Below are positions 52,640 through 64,000 of a DNA stretch of 64,000 nucleotides, piece by piece (the stretch's first letter is position 1; every line of letters begins with the position of its first letter). The notes under the pieces are model-generated. The model worked only from the letters and a program-made list of their open reading frames with translations, was not told the origin of the DNA and did no database searches. The DNA is taken from NCBI GenBank assembly GCA_050084515.1, contig CM114272.1:36580001-36644000 (forward strand), read 5' to 3'. Source of the DNA: Blasia pusilla. Its lineage: Eukaryota > Marchantiophyta > Marchantiopsida > Blasiales. The translations under genes and the position numbers were made by a program.

Positions 52640-54631
52640 AACTATTCCAATTTCTCTCCATCAAGAAGATGCAAACCACTTGTGCTAATATGGACTCGTA
52701 CAAGGCGCCAATGTTGGTGCAACTTGACTATACATGCTCCACCAATCGAGGGGCCAAAGTGAATCAACAACTTCCTACAAAACTCATCACAAATACTTCT
52801 TGATGGTTTCATATTTGTGACTCTGCCAAGCAATTAGCCACATAAGAATTAGCCTCGATAACATTGAGGCCATGCATCCCCTTTCAATAAAATTTCAGTT
52901 ATTTTTTGAAATCTCTCATCACTTCAGTATTTGAAGTGACATCTTGAACATTATCAAAGAAGATTATAAGGGCGAGAATGTAGCCTATTGCATGTAACTT
53001 GTAATGGATAAGTGCACACCGCCTAGAAATAACACAAACCATCTTCATTAGTGTGGCGCCTTCCATCCATAAGCCATTATGATAAAATAATTGTAGCACA
53101 TCCCATCCATACCAAGCCATGGAGTTACGAGGAGGAGAAAGAATGAGTCTCTTCCATTATCTCAAAAATTCAGTGATAAAGATTTCATCATTGCTTTTAT
53201 GACCATCTGACTTCAACAAAATGGATGGTTGAGCCGCCTTGATGTAACTCCTCATCGTTGATCCAAAAAGCCGTGATTGGCACTGTAGTCTCCAATCTCT
53301 TGTGCCTTCTCCCCTTTGCCTCAGTATCCCTACCATTGAAATGCTCTCAAAAGCATTTGAGGCAACCATGGTATGGAACGCCTCCCTCAATTCTAGATCG
53401 TCAACATGATAAAATTTATGGCAAAGCATGTGTTTAGAAGCAATAATTATCTCTTCATAGATTGGTTTGCATGAATTTGGCCATCATCCAAGTTCTAATC
53501 TTTACAAATACTACCATCTCAAGAGCTTGATATAAAAATCCTTTCCACCCAAGGCCATTTAACCCACTCTTTGTAGATTAAATCCACGAGAATATGATAC
53601 TTATCCATCCCAAAGAATATAAGGAACTTAGCTTTGATAAGTTTCCTATTTCTCTACATTTCAGCATTGTTTTATCATAGGTTGCAACACAATCTCGGAC
53701 CGTCTGCATGATAGTCCTGTGGCGATCCGCCAACCATTCCGCCGTTTGGGATTTCCTTTGATTTCTTATTTATTGAAAATCATGGCCTCACCTTTTAGAA
53801 GCGAGACCATTATGTTCACTAAAGACTGGGCTCCTCATTGGTCCCAAATCCATTATGATCGTGGCCTCTAAATGCAACCGGTCCCAAAATACATCACCTT
53901 TTTCCTTCACCTTTCTCATATGTTAATTAAGAAGTAGCCACCTACTTAATTAACATATGAAAAAGGAATCAACTTCCTACCAAACTCATCCACAAATACC
54001 ACCTTCCCCATATACACTTCCTTCACCTTTGTTGTTGCCAACATTGCTTATTTGAAAGCATCTTGCCATACTAGGTTGAATGTATTCCATATTCGAGAAA
54101 CACTTTGCCCACATGTCATTCTACAGAACTTCATTCTTCGATGTTGAAAAGAATGCCTCAGATAGGCTTGTTTCTTCCCAAAACTACTAACTTTGAATGG
54201 GCTGCAACAATCCTCTCTTTATTCCTCGATAGTGTCACCGATGGGATGTCCGCAACCCCATCAACATTTTGCACAATATAAACACTATTTCTTGTGTGTT
54301 ACAAACCTATTTGTAATAGAGTCATCTCTTCCACTTCACTCGAAGGTCTCGCTTCCCTTCTTTGTCCATTTCCCACTCATACCTATTTTGGAGATTCCGA
54401 TTTTTGCAGGTGGGAGGGACCTTCACACATAATTTGGCATGATGGATATTCTCATTCCCATCCTTTGTCTTTTCGTCTCTCTCGTGTAAAATGCCCCACC
54501 ATCCGGCGTGCTATGATAGGTTTCATAGAATAGGAACAATACTTGCAGCTACCATACCTTGATGTTCCATCTTCCATCTGTACTTCTTCCCAATGTTCTC
54601 TTTATCTATTGAGTTTTCCGGCTTTGGTCAT
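52640..54631 (-). mobile_element. hAT-like transposase relic, copy B, composite
   Basis: The minus-strand ATG at 54,631 starts MTKAGKLN, with REHWEEVQMEDGTSRYGSC and KYCSYS..RRMVGHF soon after. This is a BED-type zinc finger with CxxC and H retained (54,480-54,600). Downstream lie SRRCALIHYKLHAIGYILAL near 52,990-53,030 and SLWPLDWWSMYS near 52,735-52,765, the D-P-x-x-WW segment of the hAT C-terminal region. A direct repeat (GAATCAAC..CAAATAC at 52,761 and 53,966) and a palindrome at 53,910-53,966 suggest that two partial copies are joined. It shares the family with copy A at 45.4 kb, in the opposite orientation. Stops and frame changes are frequent. Confidence 0.75.
53910..53966. repeat. Palindrome inside hAT copy B
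   Basis: CATATGTTAATTAAG in the left arm pairs with CTTAATTAACATATG in the right arm. Pairing extends to CCTTT/AAAGG on the outside with a mismatch. The spacer of about four bases and an extra AA in the left arm interrupt the centre. Confidence 0.9.
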
Positions 54632-54967
54632 GATTACAAGCACACACTAATCCACTTAAAAATATTTGGATAATTTTGCAATAATTTACTATGTCAATAG
54701 TAAGATATATCAAACACTAAAATATCCAAATAATACCAAATATTATCCGTGAATGCCCCAATAATAAAACTTGGAACATTCATTATGAACAAGAAAGATC
54801 GACATGCTAGCCTAAATAACCAAGATACCTTAACTTATTAGGTTATCAATGGCAAAACATATTCTCATTTATCAAGTTCAACTATCTATGGAGAAAAAAA
54901 AAAACTACCACGAGAGAGAGAGAGATGAAGGAAGGAATGAGAATGTGAGGGTATCAAAAATGAACAA

Positions 54968-54980
54968 GTTTATATAGGGG
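54968..54980 (-). promoter_or_regulatory. TATA-box candidate upstream of hAT copy B
   Basis: The minus strand reads CCCCTATATAAAC, a good plant TATA box, about 340 bp upstream of the copy B start codon. A CT/GA-repeat at 54,912-54,926 lies between them, as often seen in plant leaders. Confidence 0.4.
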
Positions 54981-55239
54981 AGGATTGAAGGAAGGAATGA
55001 ACCCTTCTAACTCCCCAAATCAACTACCCACTTGCAATTGATTACTAAACCATCTCCACTAATTTTCATTTAACAAACCTACTTTTATTTTTATTAGATT
55101 CCTTTTAGACTTTTGCAATACAATCACCTATTTAATATTGTTTTCCTTTCTCCACCACTACTATTACAAATTTTTCAATTTCTCTCATTTCTAACTAACC
55201 TATCTCTCTACAATACTTGCTTAACTCAACCTCTCAATC

Positions 55240-55849
55240 ATACAACCCATAGAAAACTCATTTATTACCCCACTAAAATCCTCGGGCCCATACAATCCCT
55301 TGGCCCGCACTAGGTCCACCACGCTCGCGCTCCGGCTGCATCGTACTTCAAGATCGCACAACAAAAATAAATAGTAGTAAAAAGCAGCTTTTAGGCCTAA
55401 AACTCCACTCCTCAATCTACATCCGCATATCGAAGCCTTATCCACCCCTGTGCTATCAAGGAATCAGACGCTAGCATCTAGTTCTAACTCACACCAGGAG
55501 CAAGAATGATACTCCAACGGCCCAACATGAGAAAGATAGCTTGGGGAAGCCATCTTCCTCCCTTATATAGGTTTGGGAAAAACCAAAGACTCTTCCCCTA
55601 AAAATAGCTATCCTCTTGGTAACCTACGCGCACAAAGGTTACCAGGGGGCAAATGACCTGCTCAACAAGTCATCCGGCCGTGTGAAAGACCTCCAACAGG
55701 AAAGTTATCAAAAATAGCGTTCGTGACACAACGGACCTATCCTCAACCCCTCATCCGACACGCGGGACAAAGTTACACTCATGAAAATCCAGCGGCTGGC
55801 TCATATGCCCTATCCACGATAGATCTCACCTATCGCAACTAGGATGTGA
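55240..55849 (-). repeat. Candidate solo LTR
   Basis: On the minus strand the segment begins TGTCACATCCTAGTTGCG at 55,849, similar to gypsy LTR starts. It carries a TATA box, CCTATATAAGGGAGG, near 55,559-55,573 followed by about 250-300 bp of transcribed-looking sequence. Its GC content is higher than the flanks. The far end is not defined and no coding domain of an LTR element adjoins it, hence solo LTR as the working call. Confidence 0.5.
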
Positions 55850-56099
55850 CATCTGTTCTTTAAAATCAATAGATTCTGACTTCCAAAAATTGATGCTTGT
55901 GAATACACAACAAAAAGGAAATACTAGCACAAAAAACACATTTGAAGAGTAATTCCTTCAGAAACATCTTTAACGTAATTTCACAACATTGATATTCATT
56001 TAGCATGTCACATTTCACCTTAAATAATTTCCACTTTTAATTTAATTCTATGCATTGCTCTTAACATTTTTGTATTGTTTCATACTTTATTCTATTGAA

Positions 56100-56870
56100 T
56101 CACTGTCGATATATCGTGATTTTTGGAAGGTTCTAAGCGAGACCCAAAAATGAAACGTGCTATTGTGATAAAATTGAAGCTCTCAAACAAAAGAGGACTT
56201 ATTATCGAAGAGTATAGAAAAAGAAGGAAAGCAAATCATGTTCAATTCAAGCCGCTTTGGTAGTTGAGAGTATTGCAACTATTCCAAATGAGGAGGTTTC
56301 GACAATCGATCCAAAGGTGTATATATATCTTTTTTTTTATATTTCCACTCTAAATATTTCATTCTTCAAAACCCTTAATTTTTATCTTATCCATCCTTTA
56401 TAATATGTTAATGTTGATATTTTCACAGGCTTTACAACGAGGGTGGAGATATGGTGGGGAGAAAGTCAGAAGTCCATCTTCCATCACCAATGATTCAGTT
56501 GGTTGACAATACATCTATGAAGTTATCAAAGAATATATCCACAATTGGGCCAACTACTTTTTGTAACACCCGAGTTGAGTTACCTACCACTCTTCCTATT
56601 TTGGTTCAACATGAAATCATCGAGAATTCTTCTGACTCTTTCCCAACTGGGGATGAACTAAGGTTAAGAGTAGATCCGTATTGTCTAATGGAGTTTTGTT
56701 ATCTCCAAAAAGTGCCACTATACCAAATGCTTCTACAATTCCTCCTTATCTACTATTAATAGGGTTGTAAGATTAAATACATTAATCAATCTTGCAAGGA
56801 GTCCAAATTTCAAGAAAGTGATGTTAGGAAGTTAAATTACAAAGGAGTTTGAATCCTACCAATGGTCAGT
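56100..56870 (+). other. Probable 5' part of the Helitron relic, unassigned
   Basis: An open stretch of 102 codons (56,451-56,759) has no named motif. It lies just upstream of, and on the same strand as, the Helitron N-terminal domain, so it may belong to that element. Confidence 0.35.
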
Positions 56871-56879
56871 CATAGGGGT

Positions 56880-57340
56880 ATCCCTAATTTGCTCAACTCT
56901 ACATCCATGATACTACAAATGAAATGGAGAATCGTGGTAGATGTATATCTAGATCCTTTTTGATCTTAATTTAGATATTTTTGAAGGTCTACAAGACATG
57001 TTACATGAATGCAATCCATATGTGAAGATCTTCGTCATATGACATGAAGCAAGGGACCTTAATATGCGGATCATCCTCAAGGCAAGTAAGAGAGGTCTTG
57101 ATGCAAAGCGTTATAACTTATCAGTTTCTTTTGAAATTTCTTTGTTGTTTTTCCGGAGGATGGAAGTGAACATATCGACCATCATGATATAATTGTATGA
57201 CTAGGAGGGGGAGTGAGGCGTATATTTGACCTCAATGAAGCGTACATCCCATTACACTTTGTTTTATTATTTATCTATGGTGAAGCGGTTGGCATCCTAG
57301 AATACACTTTGGGAGAATCAAAGGCTATAGAGAATCCCAA
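56880..57340 (+). pseudogene. Helitron N-terminal domain remnant
   Basis: Plus-strand pieces in order match the Helitron-like N-terminal domain that precedes the Rep/helicase protein: DIFEGLQDMLHECNPYVKIF near 56,980-57,040, NMRIILKASKRGLDAKRYNL near 57,062-57,120, PEDGSEHIDHHDII near 57,155-57,195, LRGG, DLNEAYIPLHFVLLFIYGEA near 57,230-57,286 and, shifted by one, GWHPRIHFG near 57,290-57,315. The frame changes at least four times and stops occur. No Rep HUH motif or helicase was found downstream, so only the N-terminal part survives here, cut off by the tandem repeats that start at about 57,640. Helitrons replicate by a rolling-circle mechanism; this piece cannot. Confidence 0.8.
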
Positions 57341-57639
57341 CGACCAGGCCATTATGCACGAGGAGGAGGATTGGAGGGTGGATGGATGAGGAAAGAGTTG
57401 ATGGAGATATTGTTGAGGAAATAAGAATAAAAAGTGTTCTGACCTTGCAATTTGCATGTTTTTCAACTTCAAACACATTGGAGGAGAAGATAAAATTTCT
57501 TATTGAGGTTTGGAACAAGATAGCGCCAATTGTTAGAGGTCTTGCCGAAGTTCATTTCAAGCTCAATTTCTAACTAATAAGCCATAAATTCTTGTTCTCA
57601 TCTCTAGCATTGGAGGAAAAGGTTCTTGCATTGAGGGAA

Positions 57640-58985
57640 TAGTTCTCAAATGATCCTCCTTCTCATTCTCGAGAATCGGATCTATAGTTTCGATGGCGAA
57701 ACAACCGCTTATGAGGCTAACGATTTGATTTGGGAACTATGGTTCTAAATACCCTTGTTTAGGAATTCATTCTCGCCTCCTGGACTAGAATTTGAGTTCG
57801 ATTGATCATCCTTTTAATTCAAGAAATTAATCTATAGTTCTATTAGTGTAGCAGGAAAGAGGTTAGCAATTTGATTTGGGATCTGATTCCAAGTGCCCTT
57901 GTTGAAGGATCCGCCTCGTCTTTGGAACCCTAACCTGATTTATGATTGATCCTTCTTCTCATTTTGACAACTAGATCTATGGTTCATATGGTGAGGGAAC
58001 GGCTTAGTTGTGCTTGCGATCTCATTTGGGGAACTATAATTCCAAATACCCTCTTTTAGGATTTGTTCTCGTCTCTCGAACCGAATCTGAGTTCGATTGA
58101 TCCTCCTTTTCAATTCAAGAACTCGATCTATAGTTGAGTTTGTGAGATAGCCAAAAGTGGCGCAGCGATTTGATGGGGATCTATAATTGAATGCCCTCGT
58201 TTGGGGATCCGTTTTATCGTGAAACTAAACCCTGAGTTCCGATAGATTCTCCTTTTCATTTCGAGAAGTGGATGTTTAGTTCTGATGGTGAGGTACCAAA
58301 AATTAAAGAGCCAAGCGATTTGATTTGGGAACTCTAGTTTTGAAAGCCCTCATTTAGGATCTTTTCTTGTCTCTAGAAACCCACTTAAAGAGGCAAGTGA
58401 TTTGATTTGGGAACTCTAGTTTTTCAATGCCCCCATTGAGGCTCAATTCTCGTCATAGGAACCACAACTTGAGTTCCGATTGACCCTCCTTCTTATTTGG
58501 AGAACTCAATCTATAGTTCTGATTGTGAGATAGCCGGCAAAGAGAGCACCAATTTGATTTGGGAACTATAGCTCCAAAAGCCCTTGTTTAGGGATGGGTT
58601 CTCATCTCTTGAATCAGAACCTAAGTTCCGATTGATCCTCCTTGTCATTTTGAGAACTAGATCCATAGTTTTGATGGTGAGGAAGTTAGGAAAGAGGCTC
58701 CCAATCTCATTAGGGAACTAGAGTTCTTAATGCCCTTGATTGAGCTCAAGTTTCATGACTAGAACAAAAACTTGAGTTCTAATTGATCCTCCTTGTCATT
58801 TTGAGAACTAGATCCATAGTTTTGATGGTGAGGAAGTTAGGAAAGAGGCTCGCAATCTCATTAGGGAACTAGAGTTCTTAATGCCCTTGATTGAGCTCAA
58901 GTTTCATGACTAGAACAAAAACTTGAGTTCTAATTGATCCTCCTTGTCATTTTGAGAACTAGATCCATATTTTGTATTAATCATC
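57640..58985 (+). repeat. Tandem array of a ~150-bp unit (left, direct orientation)
   Basis: About nine diverged units. The word GATCCTCCT or close variants recurs at about 57,652, 57,804, 57,948, 58,098, 58,245, 58,482, 58,634, 58,784 and 58,937, a spacing of 144-153 bp with one irregular step. Each unit also has a GAACTxxATCxATAGTT segment and a GATTTGATTTGGGAACTxTAGTT segment. The last two full units (58,634-58,936) differ at about one base, showing recent duplication at the right end. Confidence 0.95.
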
Positions 58986-61900
58986 ACGAATCTCTATCCT
59001 TCACTACTTTGTGTTTCTATTGAGGGTGCCGAAAGTCATCTCAAGAAAGCGCCTACAATGTACTCTATTGTAGCTTCATGAGTCTACATAGTTTTGGCGG
59101 GCTAATGTATGATATAACTATACCTAATACAGAAGTTTGAACCAGGCCGGGTTATATTGGAACATATGTTAGGATAAGGAATCTAGTAATATAATCACAT
59201 TGCTGTCAATTTCCTCCTCTTTAGGACATTGAGTTATTGGCCAAGGTGGGCGCCATCCTTCTAAGGTTCAATTAGGAGTTGGAATCTCATTGTTGTAAGT
59301 TCTATCGTTCCTAGATCTACGAGGAAGGAAGGGCGTTTAATGATACGTTCAAGGAGTTGAGATTGAATCTGGTGGTGTGAGTGGATCCCCGGTGTCAAAA
59401 TCTTGAGCTTATTGAAATTCCATCATAGACCAGGAGCAACATGTGCCTAAGGGACCGAGTTCCAAAATTACTAAGGTTGTACAGGATCTTGACTTTCTAA
59501 TTTACCAAAGGTTAGTTCACGTCTACATATATTCGCACTAAATGGATTTATAATGAGTACTATATTGCTCGAATGATTGTCTATCTTGCATTATGAATTG
59601 GGTTTTCTTTCTACGTTAAGAGGAGATAGTCGATGGGTACCTACATGATGGTACAAAATTCTAGTGGTCAGAAATTTCTTGTCATCATAGAGCAGTTGCC
59701 TTCTCTAAACTTCATGAGGCCACTAGGGACAATTTTTTCCAAATTATCCCGTTTATAGTAGTTTGGGGGGAGGGTTTGTCCCAAAAATTATCTTTGGTAT
59801 TACACCCTCTCTCACTTCACAATCAAGTGGACGATATGCGAGCAAAGTAGAGACTCGATAAGAATCCAAATTTCCACTTTTGGGCCCACATGAGCATTAT
59901 CGAGTTGGTAACGATCAAGAAGACCAAGAAAAGGAAGATTGATAATTGATGGGTTTCCCTTGCATTGAAGATTGCTAATGTAGTACCATACGATTCAATT
60001 ATGAATTTCTAATTATAATTTGAATTTTGATAAAATAGATATTACAGACCATATCTATTTTTAATCGAGCTATTATTATTGGTATCCTAATCAAACTGAA
60101 GTTCCATATTTTCTATAGATCATGTTGAAGAGGTAGACTCAACCCCATTTCGGTTCCACCCATAAGGAGATAAACATCTTTGTCTAGAATTACTCGCCCG
60201 CCATGGAATATGTGGCATGTATGTTGTCATGGTTGCCATTTAGAGGAAGATAAACTCATAAGACGAGATGGTCTCGCATACTCCTCGAGTAATGGCCGAG
60301 ATATAAAATGAGCGTTGAGAAGAGGAGGTTGAAGAAGACTGATTTGATATTGCTCTAGAGGCTTGACGAGAAGAATGTGATGCAAGTTTAAGAGCTCCTG
60401 AAATTAAGGATGCAAACGCGGCTTGCATCTACTTGCAAAATATGGAACAAAGATTTGATAGACTTGATATCGTACTATGATAAATTGAAGCACACACAAG
60501 TCAATGTAGGCGCCACGGGTCTCGTCTTAATGCAAGCGAAAGATTATTGCTGATTGTTCTTTGTTGAAATTGAAACACTCGTAAATCTTATAGTTGCTTG
60601 CCAAAGAGCTCCTAAACTATGGTTTTGAGTAATACCTTGTATAGTCAAATTTCCAATCACAGATCCAAAGAGACAAAATATTGGAAATTGAGGATATCTC
60701 ATGGTTATAATAGCGGTATTTTGCAATGATTTTGATGAGTACACGCTTGACAAAGAACTCGTTGTTTGTAAGTAGAGTACTTGGTGGAAAATTTCTTCCC
60801 GCCGCTTAGCGACATTAGAAATATGATCAATGAGGAGTATAGATTCCTTCCAATCCTCAAAGAGAACGTGTTTTGAATGCATGACAATGTGGAGATTTTC
60901 TTTAGCGTGTCAAAGGTTGGACCGCGGAAGAATGCCATTGCGGTAAATCCAGGTTATCGCCTACTCGTGGCTCTAGTTGTGAGTTTCTCATTTGGAACCT
61001 AAGTTCTGATCATGATTACATGCGTCTAATTCTTATTTCAAAGATATGTACTAACTCCGCAGTGGTACCATCACACATTTCGGCATCTATTTCCAAGCAT
61101 TCTATCCGCAAGTGGATGAGGCAACATTGTCTAACTTTTGCATGAAATTGATCAATTTTTCAAGATCGATTCAAATCGTAGTCTTCAAAGGACTACCCCT
61201 GCAGTGAATTCGAACGAGAAAAAAAGGTGGCATCTTCCAAAGGCAATAAACAAACGGATTCCTGAAATTGCAAAGGAGCAAAGGACCCAGACTTCAAAGA
61301 GGAGTTAGATGATGACGAATCAGAAGTTAGCTCGAGATTTTTGCTTGGAATCATGCTAGACCTTTGTTCCTTTTGCATAACTATTCGGTTCAATCATCGA
61401 GGCTGTTACTAATTTTGGTTGTTTTCCATGATAAGGAGAACGAGTCATGGAGAGGGATGAAGGCGAGGATCAGATCCTCGACTTTGAAAGGATGACATTG
61501 ATAGATGTGTTGAACCTTCAAATTTTGATAGAGGAGACTAGTGCTTTAGCCACTCCTGGTTTGGCAAGAGATTCATCAAAACTATCCCCATCTCGTTAGA
61601 AGAAAATATCAGTAACTTCAATTTAAAAAGCTTGTAATGAAAAATCTTCATGCTTTTCAATAGGACGTGACTATTACATATGGAATTATAATCTAAGTAT
61701 CCATTTGCGAAGCAATCATCGTCAATTGGTGGAAAATTATTTGGAGTATCGGCGCTCATTCTTGAGGGAGAAAAAGATGATAAAGTCCGAGACCATATCC
61801 AAGCAGACGCCATACTTTGTTGAAAATACCAACCATGCTATGAGAATTTTATATGATCTCTATGATCCTCCTAAAACAACTAAATCCTTCCCACGATTAG

Positions 61901-63740
61901 TTTCAAATTAATGTTTTTGTTCTTATTATGTCGAATGCCCATAGAGAGAAAACAAGAGGGAGGGACTCCGTGAGATAGAAAAGTAGATTTAGACTTCATC
62001 GAGCTCTTCTATTTAGGTGAGCAACCCAATTGGTTTTTCCTAACGGACATTTTCCGAGCCTCCTCTTGCAATCATGTAGAACTTAAGTTTTTATGTCGAG
62101 CATTTTGGCACCATACAAGGAGAAAAGGAGAGATTGCTTGGGACGGGAAAGCAAACTCCACCGTCATCAAGCTCTCCTACTCAAGTGAGCAACCCGATTA
62201 ATAATTCCTAATAGATGTTTTCGCAACTTCTTCTTGCACTGAATGAGATGTATAACTAAAGTTGTTATTATGTCAAGCATTTTGGCCCTCCATAGGGAGA
62301 AAAGGAAATTGAGGGACTATAGGGTACGGAAAAGCTAATTGCAATGTTACTAGCTTCTCCAAATCATGTGAACAACTAAAGTAATGATTCCTAACGTATT
62401 TAAATTCTCATGGTGTTGATAATCTCCACACTTACTTGGCATTCTGAAAATGAGCCCTCATATTGTGGTTTCATGTAGGAGTCTCTCGATGGAACACGTA
62501 GTAGATCGACGTTTGGGTGTTCAACGGTTGGTGACTCGCAACTTAGAAAAGGAGTAAATACTATCCTCGGAATGACTTAGCCAAATGGAACATCTCCAAA
62601 TAGTAGTAGGACCAACATCGACCGAGGGACCTCTTCCTTGGTAAGACTCAATCGGCATCATCTATACTATCAAGGATTTCACACAGACTTAGATCATGCC
62701 AAAAGAGACTTGAGATTGCGCGTGGTGGTTCCATCAATTCGACCATGGAGGATAAGACCTTCTTGGAAACCATTAGGAAATGAGTGCAGAAATTAAATCT
62801 TTGAGTTTTAGCATCTGGAAGAGTTTGAGATGACATACATTCTTTTGAAGCATCATTCTCCTTTGACTACCTTCTTACAATTTATGAAGTGTAAGGATTT
62901 TGCCCTTGCATCCCTCTTGCACACGAGAGGTGCAAAAACTATTGTAATGCTACCATTTCAAGAGTTGAATGAAAGGAATCTATCCTTGCATGTTGTGTTT
63001 GATTTTCTCCTACAACCTCGCATCACATTTTTAATGTTTGTATCTTTGGATTGTGATCAAAGAAATCTTTCCTATTGACTCGGCCTAGATCTAGTAAAAT
63101 CATGTTGCTTTTTGAACTGCACGAGGTCTTGCTCTTCTACCTTGCTTATTGGAACATTGGAACTTGAAAAGTATTTGCATAAGACAAGGGTGTGCAAAAT
63201 TTCTCCACATAGCTAGTGACTATTTTGGTTTGGGTCTGTGGAACTGTAAGAATAACGATAGTCCTGTCAGATTGAAGGCTGTAATTTTGGAGCACTTATA
63301 AGAGAGTCATCTTATCCCGATTGTGTTCACTTTGGGACAGGAAAATAAGACTCCGCGTGGAGGTCGAGCGGCCCTATTCGAACCATTGAAGTATTTTGAC
63401 GAGTCATGTAAAGGTTGGTTAAATTTGGATAGCGAGCAACACATTTTGTTTTTTGACGTGGTCGGAAATCAAAACCACCACGATATCAGAGAGCATTTTG
63501 TGAAGTTTCCAAAATGAAAGGCATCATTGTCACAAGATATTTTTCTAATGATAGTGTTGATAAACTATCTTGAACTTGTGCGGCTCAGTATATCCAACGG
63601 CCACTTCCAAGCTCCATAGGAGTTCATCCAATAGTGCGATTTGTCCTCTTATTCTAGAAAGGTAATGTGAGTACCTTCCCATTGTGAACTATTCTTAACC
63701 AATATTTCACCTTTAAATTTCAGATTATTCCTAATAATGA
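58986..63740. other. Interior between inverted tandem arrays, unrecognised
   Basis: About 4.75 kb, with open stretches mostly short. The most coding-like segments read on the plus strand: 60,370-60,470 (EIKDANAACIYLQNMEQRFD), 61,440-61,600, 62,830-63,078 (82 codons) and 63,170-63,610, where overlapping frames give LNLDSEQHILFFDVVGNQN and nearby text. I cannot place any of these in a known family. A dead element body or captured gene pieces are the likely options. Confidence 0.4.
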
Positions 63741-63770
63741 AATATTTCTGTAGCTTGCATCGACGCTACT

Positions 63771-64000
63771 TGTAGTTCCCAAATGAAATCCTCAAACTCT
63801 TTCTTGGCTACCTCACCATTGGAGCTATAGAGCTAGTTCTCAAAATGACAAAGGGCATTCAAAATTGTAGTTCCCAAATGAAATCCTCAAACTCTTTCTT
63901 GGCTACCTCACCATTGGAGCTATAGAGCTAGTTCTCAAAATGACAAGGAGGATCAATCACAACTCAAGTTCCAATTCTAGTGACAAAACTTGAGCTCAAT
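63771..64000 (-). repeat. Tandem array of the same ~150-bp unit (right, inverted), continues past window
   Basis: The reverse complement of this segment reads like the left array: GAGCTCAAGTTTTGTCACTAG, GATTGATCCTCCTTGTCATT, GAACTAGCTCTATAGCTCC, TTCATTTGGGAACTACA. Two identical ~83-bp stretches start at 63,771 and 63,866, a shortened 95-bp unit. Confidence 0.93.

Noticed and set aside
57640-58985. CRISPR-like array
   Set aside because: The units are contiguous ~150-bp tandem repeats without unique spacers, and the genome is eukaryotic.

Overview
This is a repeat-rich stretch of a land-plant nuclear genome with three recognisable host genes, all on the plus strand and all interrupted by introns with GT..AG borders. 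They are a PIG-T gene (GPI transamidase subunit, about 23.5-26.6 kb), a SUV3 mitochondrial RNA helicase gene (about 32.3-37.6 kb) and an acireductone dioxygenase (ARD) gene (about 50.1-51.6 kb, 3' end lost towards an assembly gap). The plant assignment rests on plant-type versions of these proteins, GC-rich first exons in AT-rich surroundings, and plant-type Ty1-copia, Ty3-gypsy, hAT and Helitron remains. The gypsy integrase and reverse transcriptase wording resembles, from memory, families common in mosses and other non-seed plants, so a bryophyte is a reasonable but unproven guess.

Layout: 0.3-5.5 kb, a decayed Ty1-copia element read on the minus strand with both LTRs; 8.0-16.6 kb, a decayed Ty3-gypsy element on the minus strand with both LTRs; 16.6-22.9 kb, unrecognised repeat debris; a long T tract; PIG-T; 5.7 kb without a recognised gene; a near-perfect hairpin; SUV3; 38-43.7 kb, intergenic sequence with a minisatellite and a 100-bp duplication; 43.7-45.0 kb, a GC-rich island of unknown content; hAT copy A (plus); a 137-bp TG microsatellite; ARD; a gap of exactly 500 N; hAT copy B (minus); a candidate solo LTR; a Helitron N-terminal relic; and a block of about 6.4 kb bounded by ~150-bp tandem repeats that lie in opposite orientation at its two ends, the right one running off the window.

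The most important point for a user is that none of the three host genes can be read in one frame. Each preserves family motifs, splice sites and C- or N-terminal signals, but the frame changes repeatedly through 1-2 base insertions or deletions. I saw no clear case of a stop made by substitution in the conserved blocks. That pattern fits residual long-read indel errors at least as well as gene decay, and the 500-N gap marks a scaffolded draft. Products should therefore be inferred by frameshift-aware alignment, not from open reading frames. The three genes act in unrelated housekeeping processes (ER GPI anchoring, mitochondrial RNA turnover, methionine salvage) and do not form a functional cluster. 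The most unusual structure is the inverted satellite pair around an unrecognised interior at 57.6-64.0 kb.
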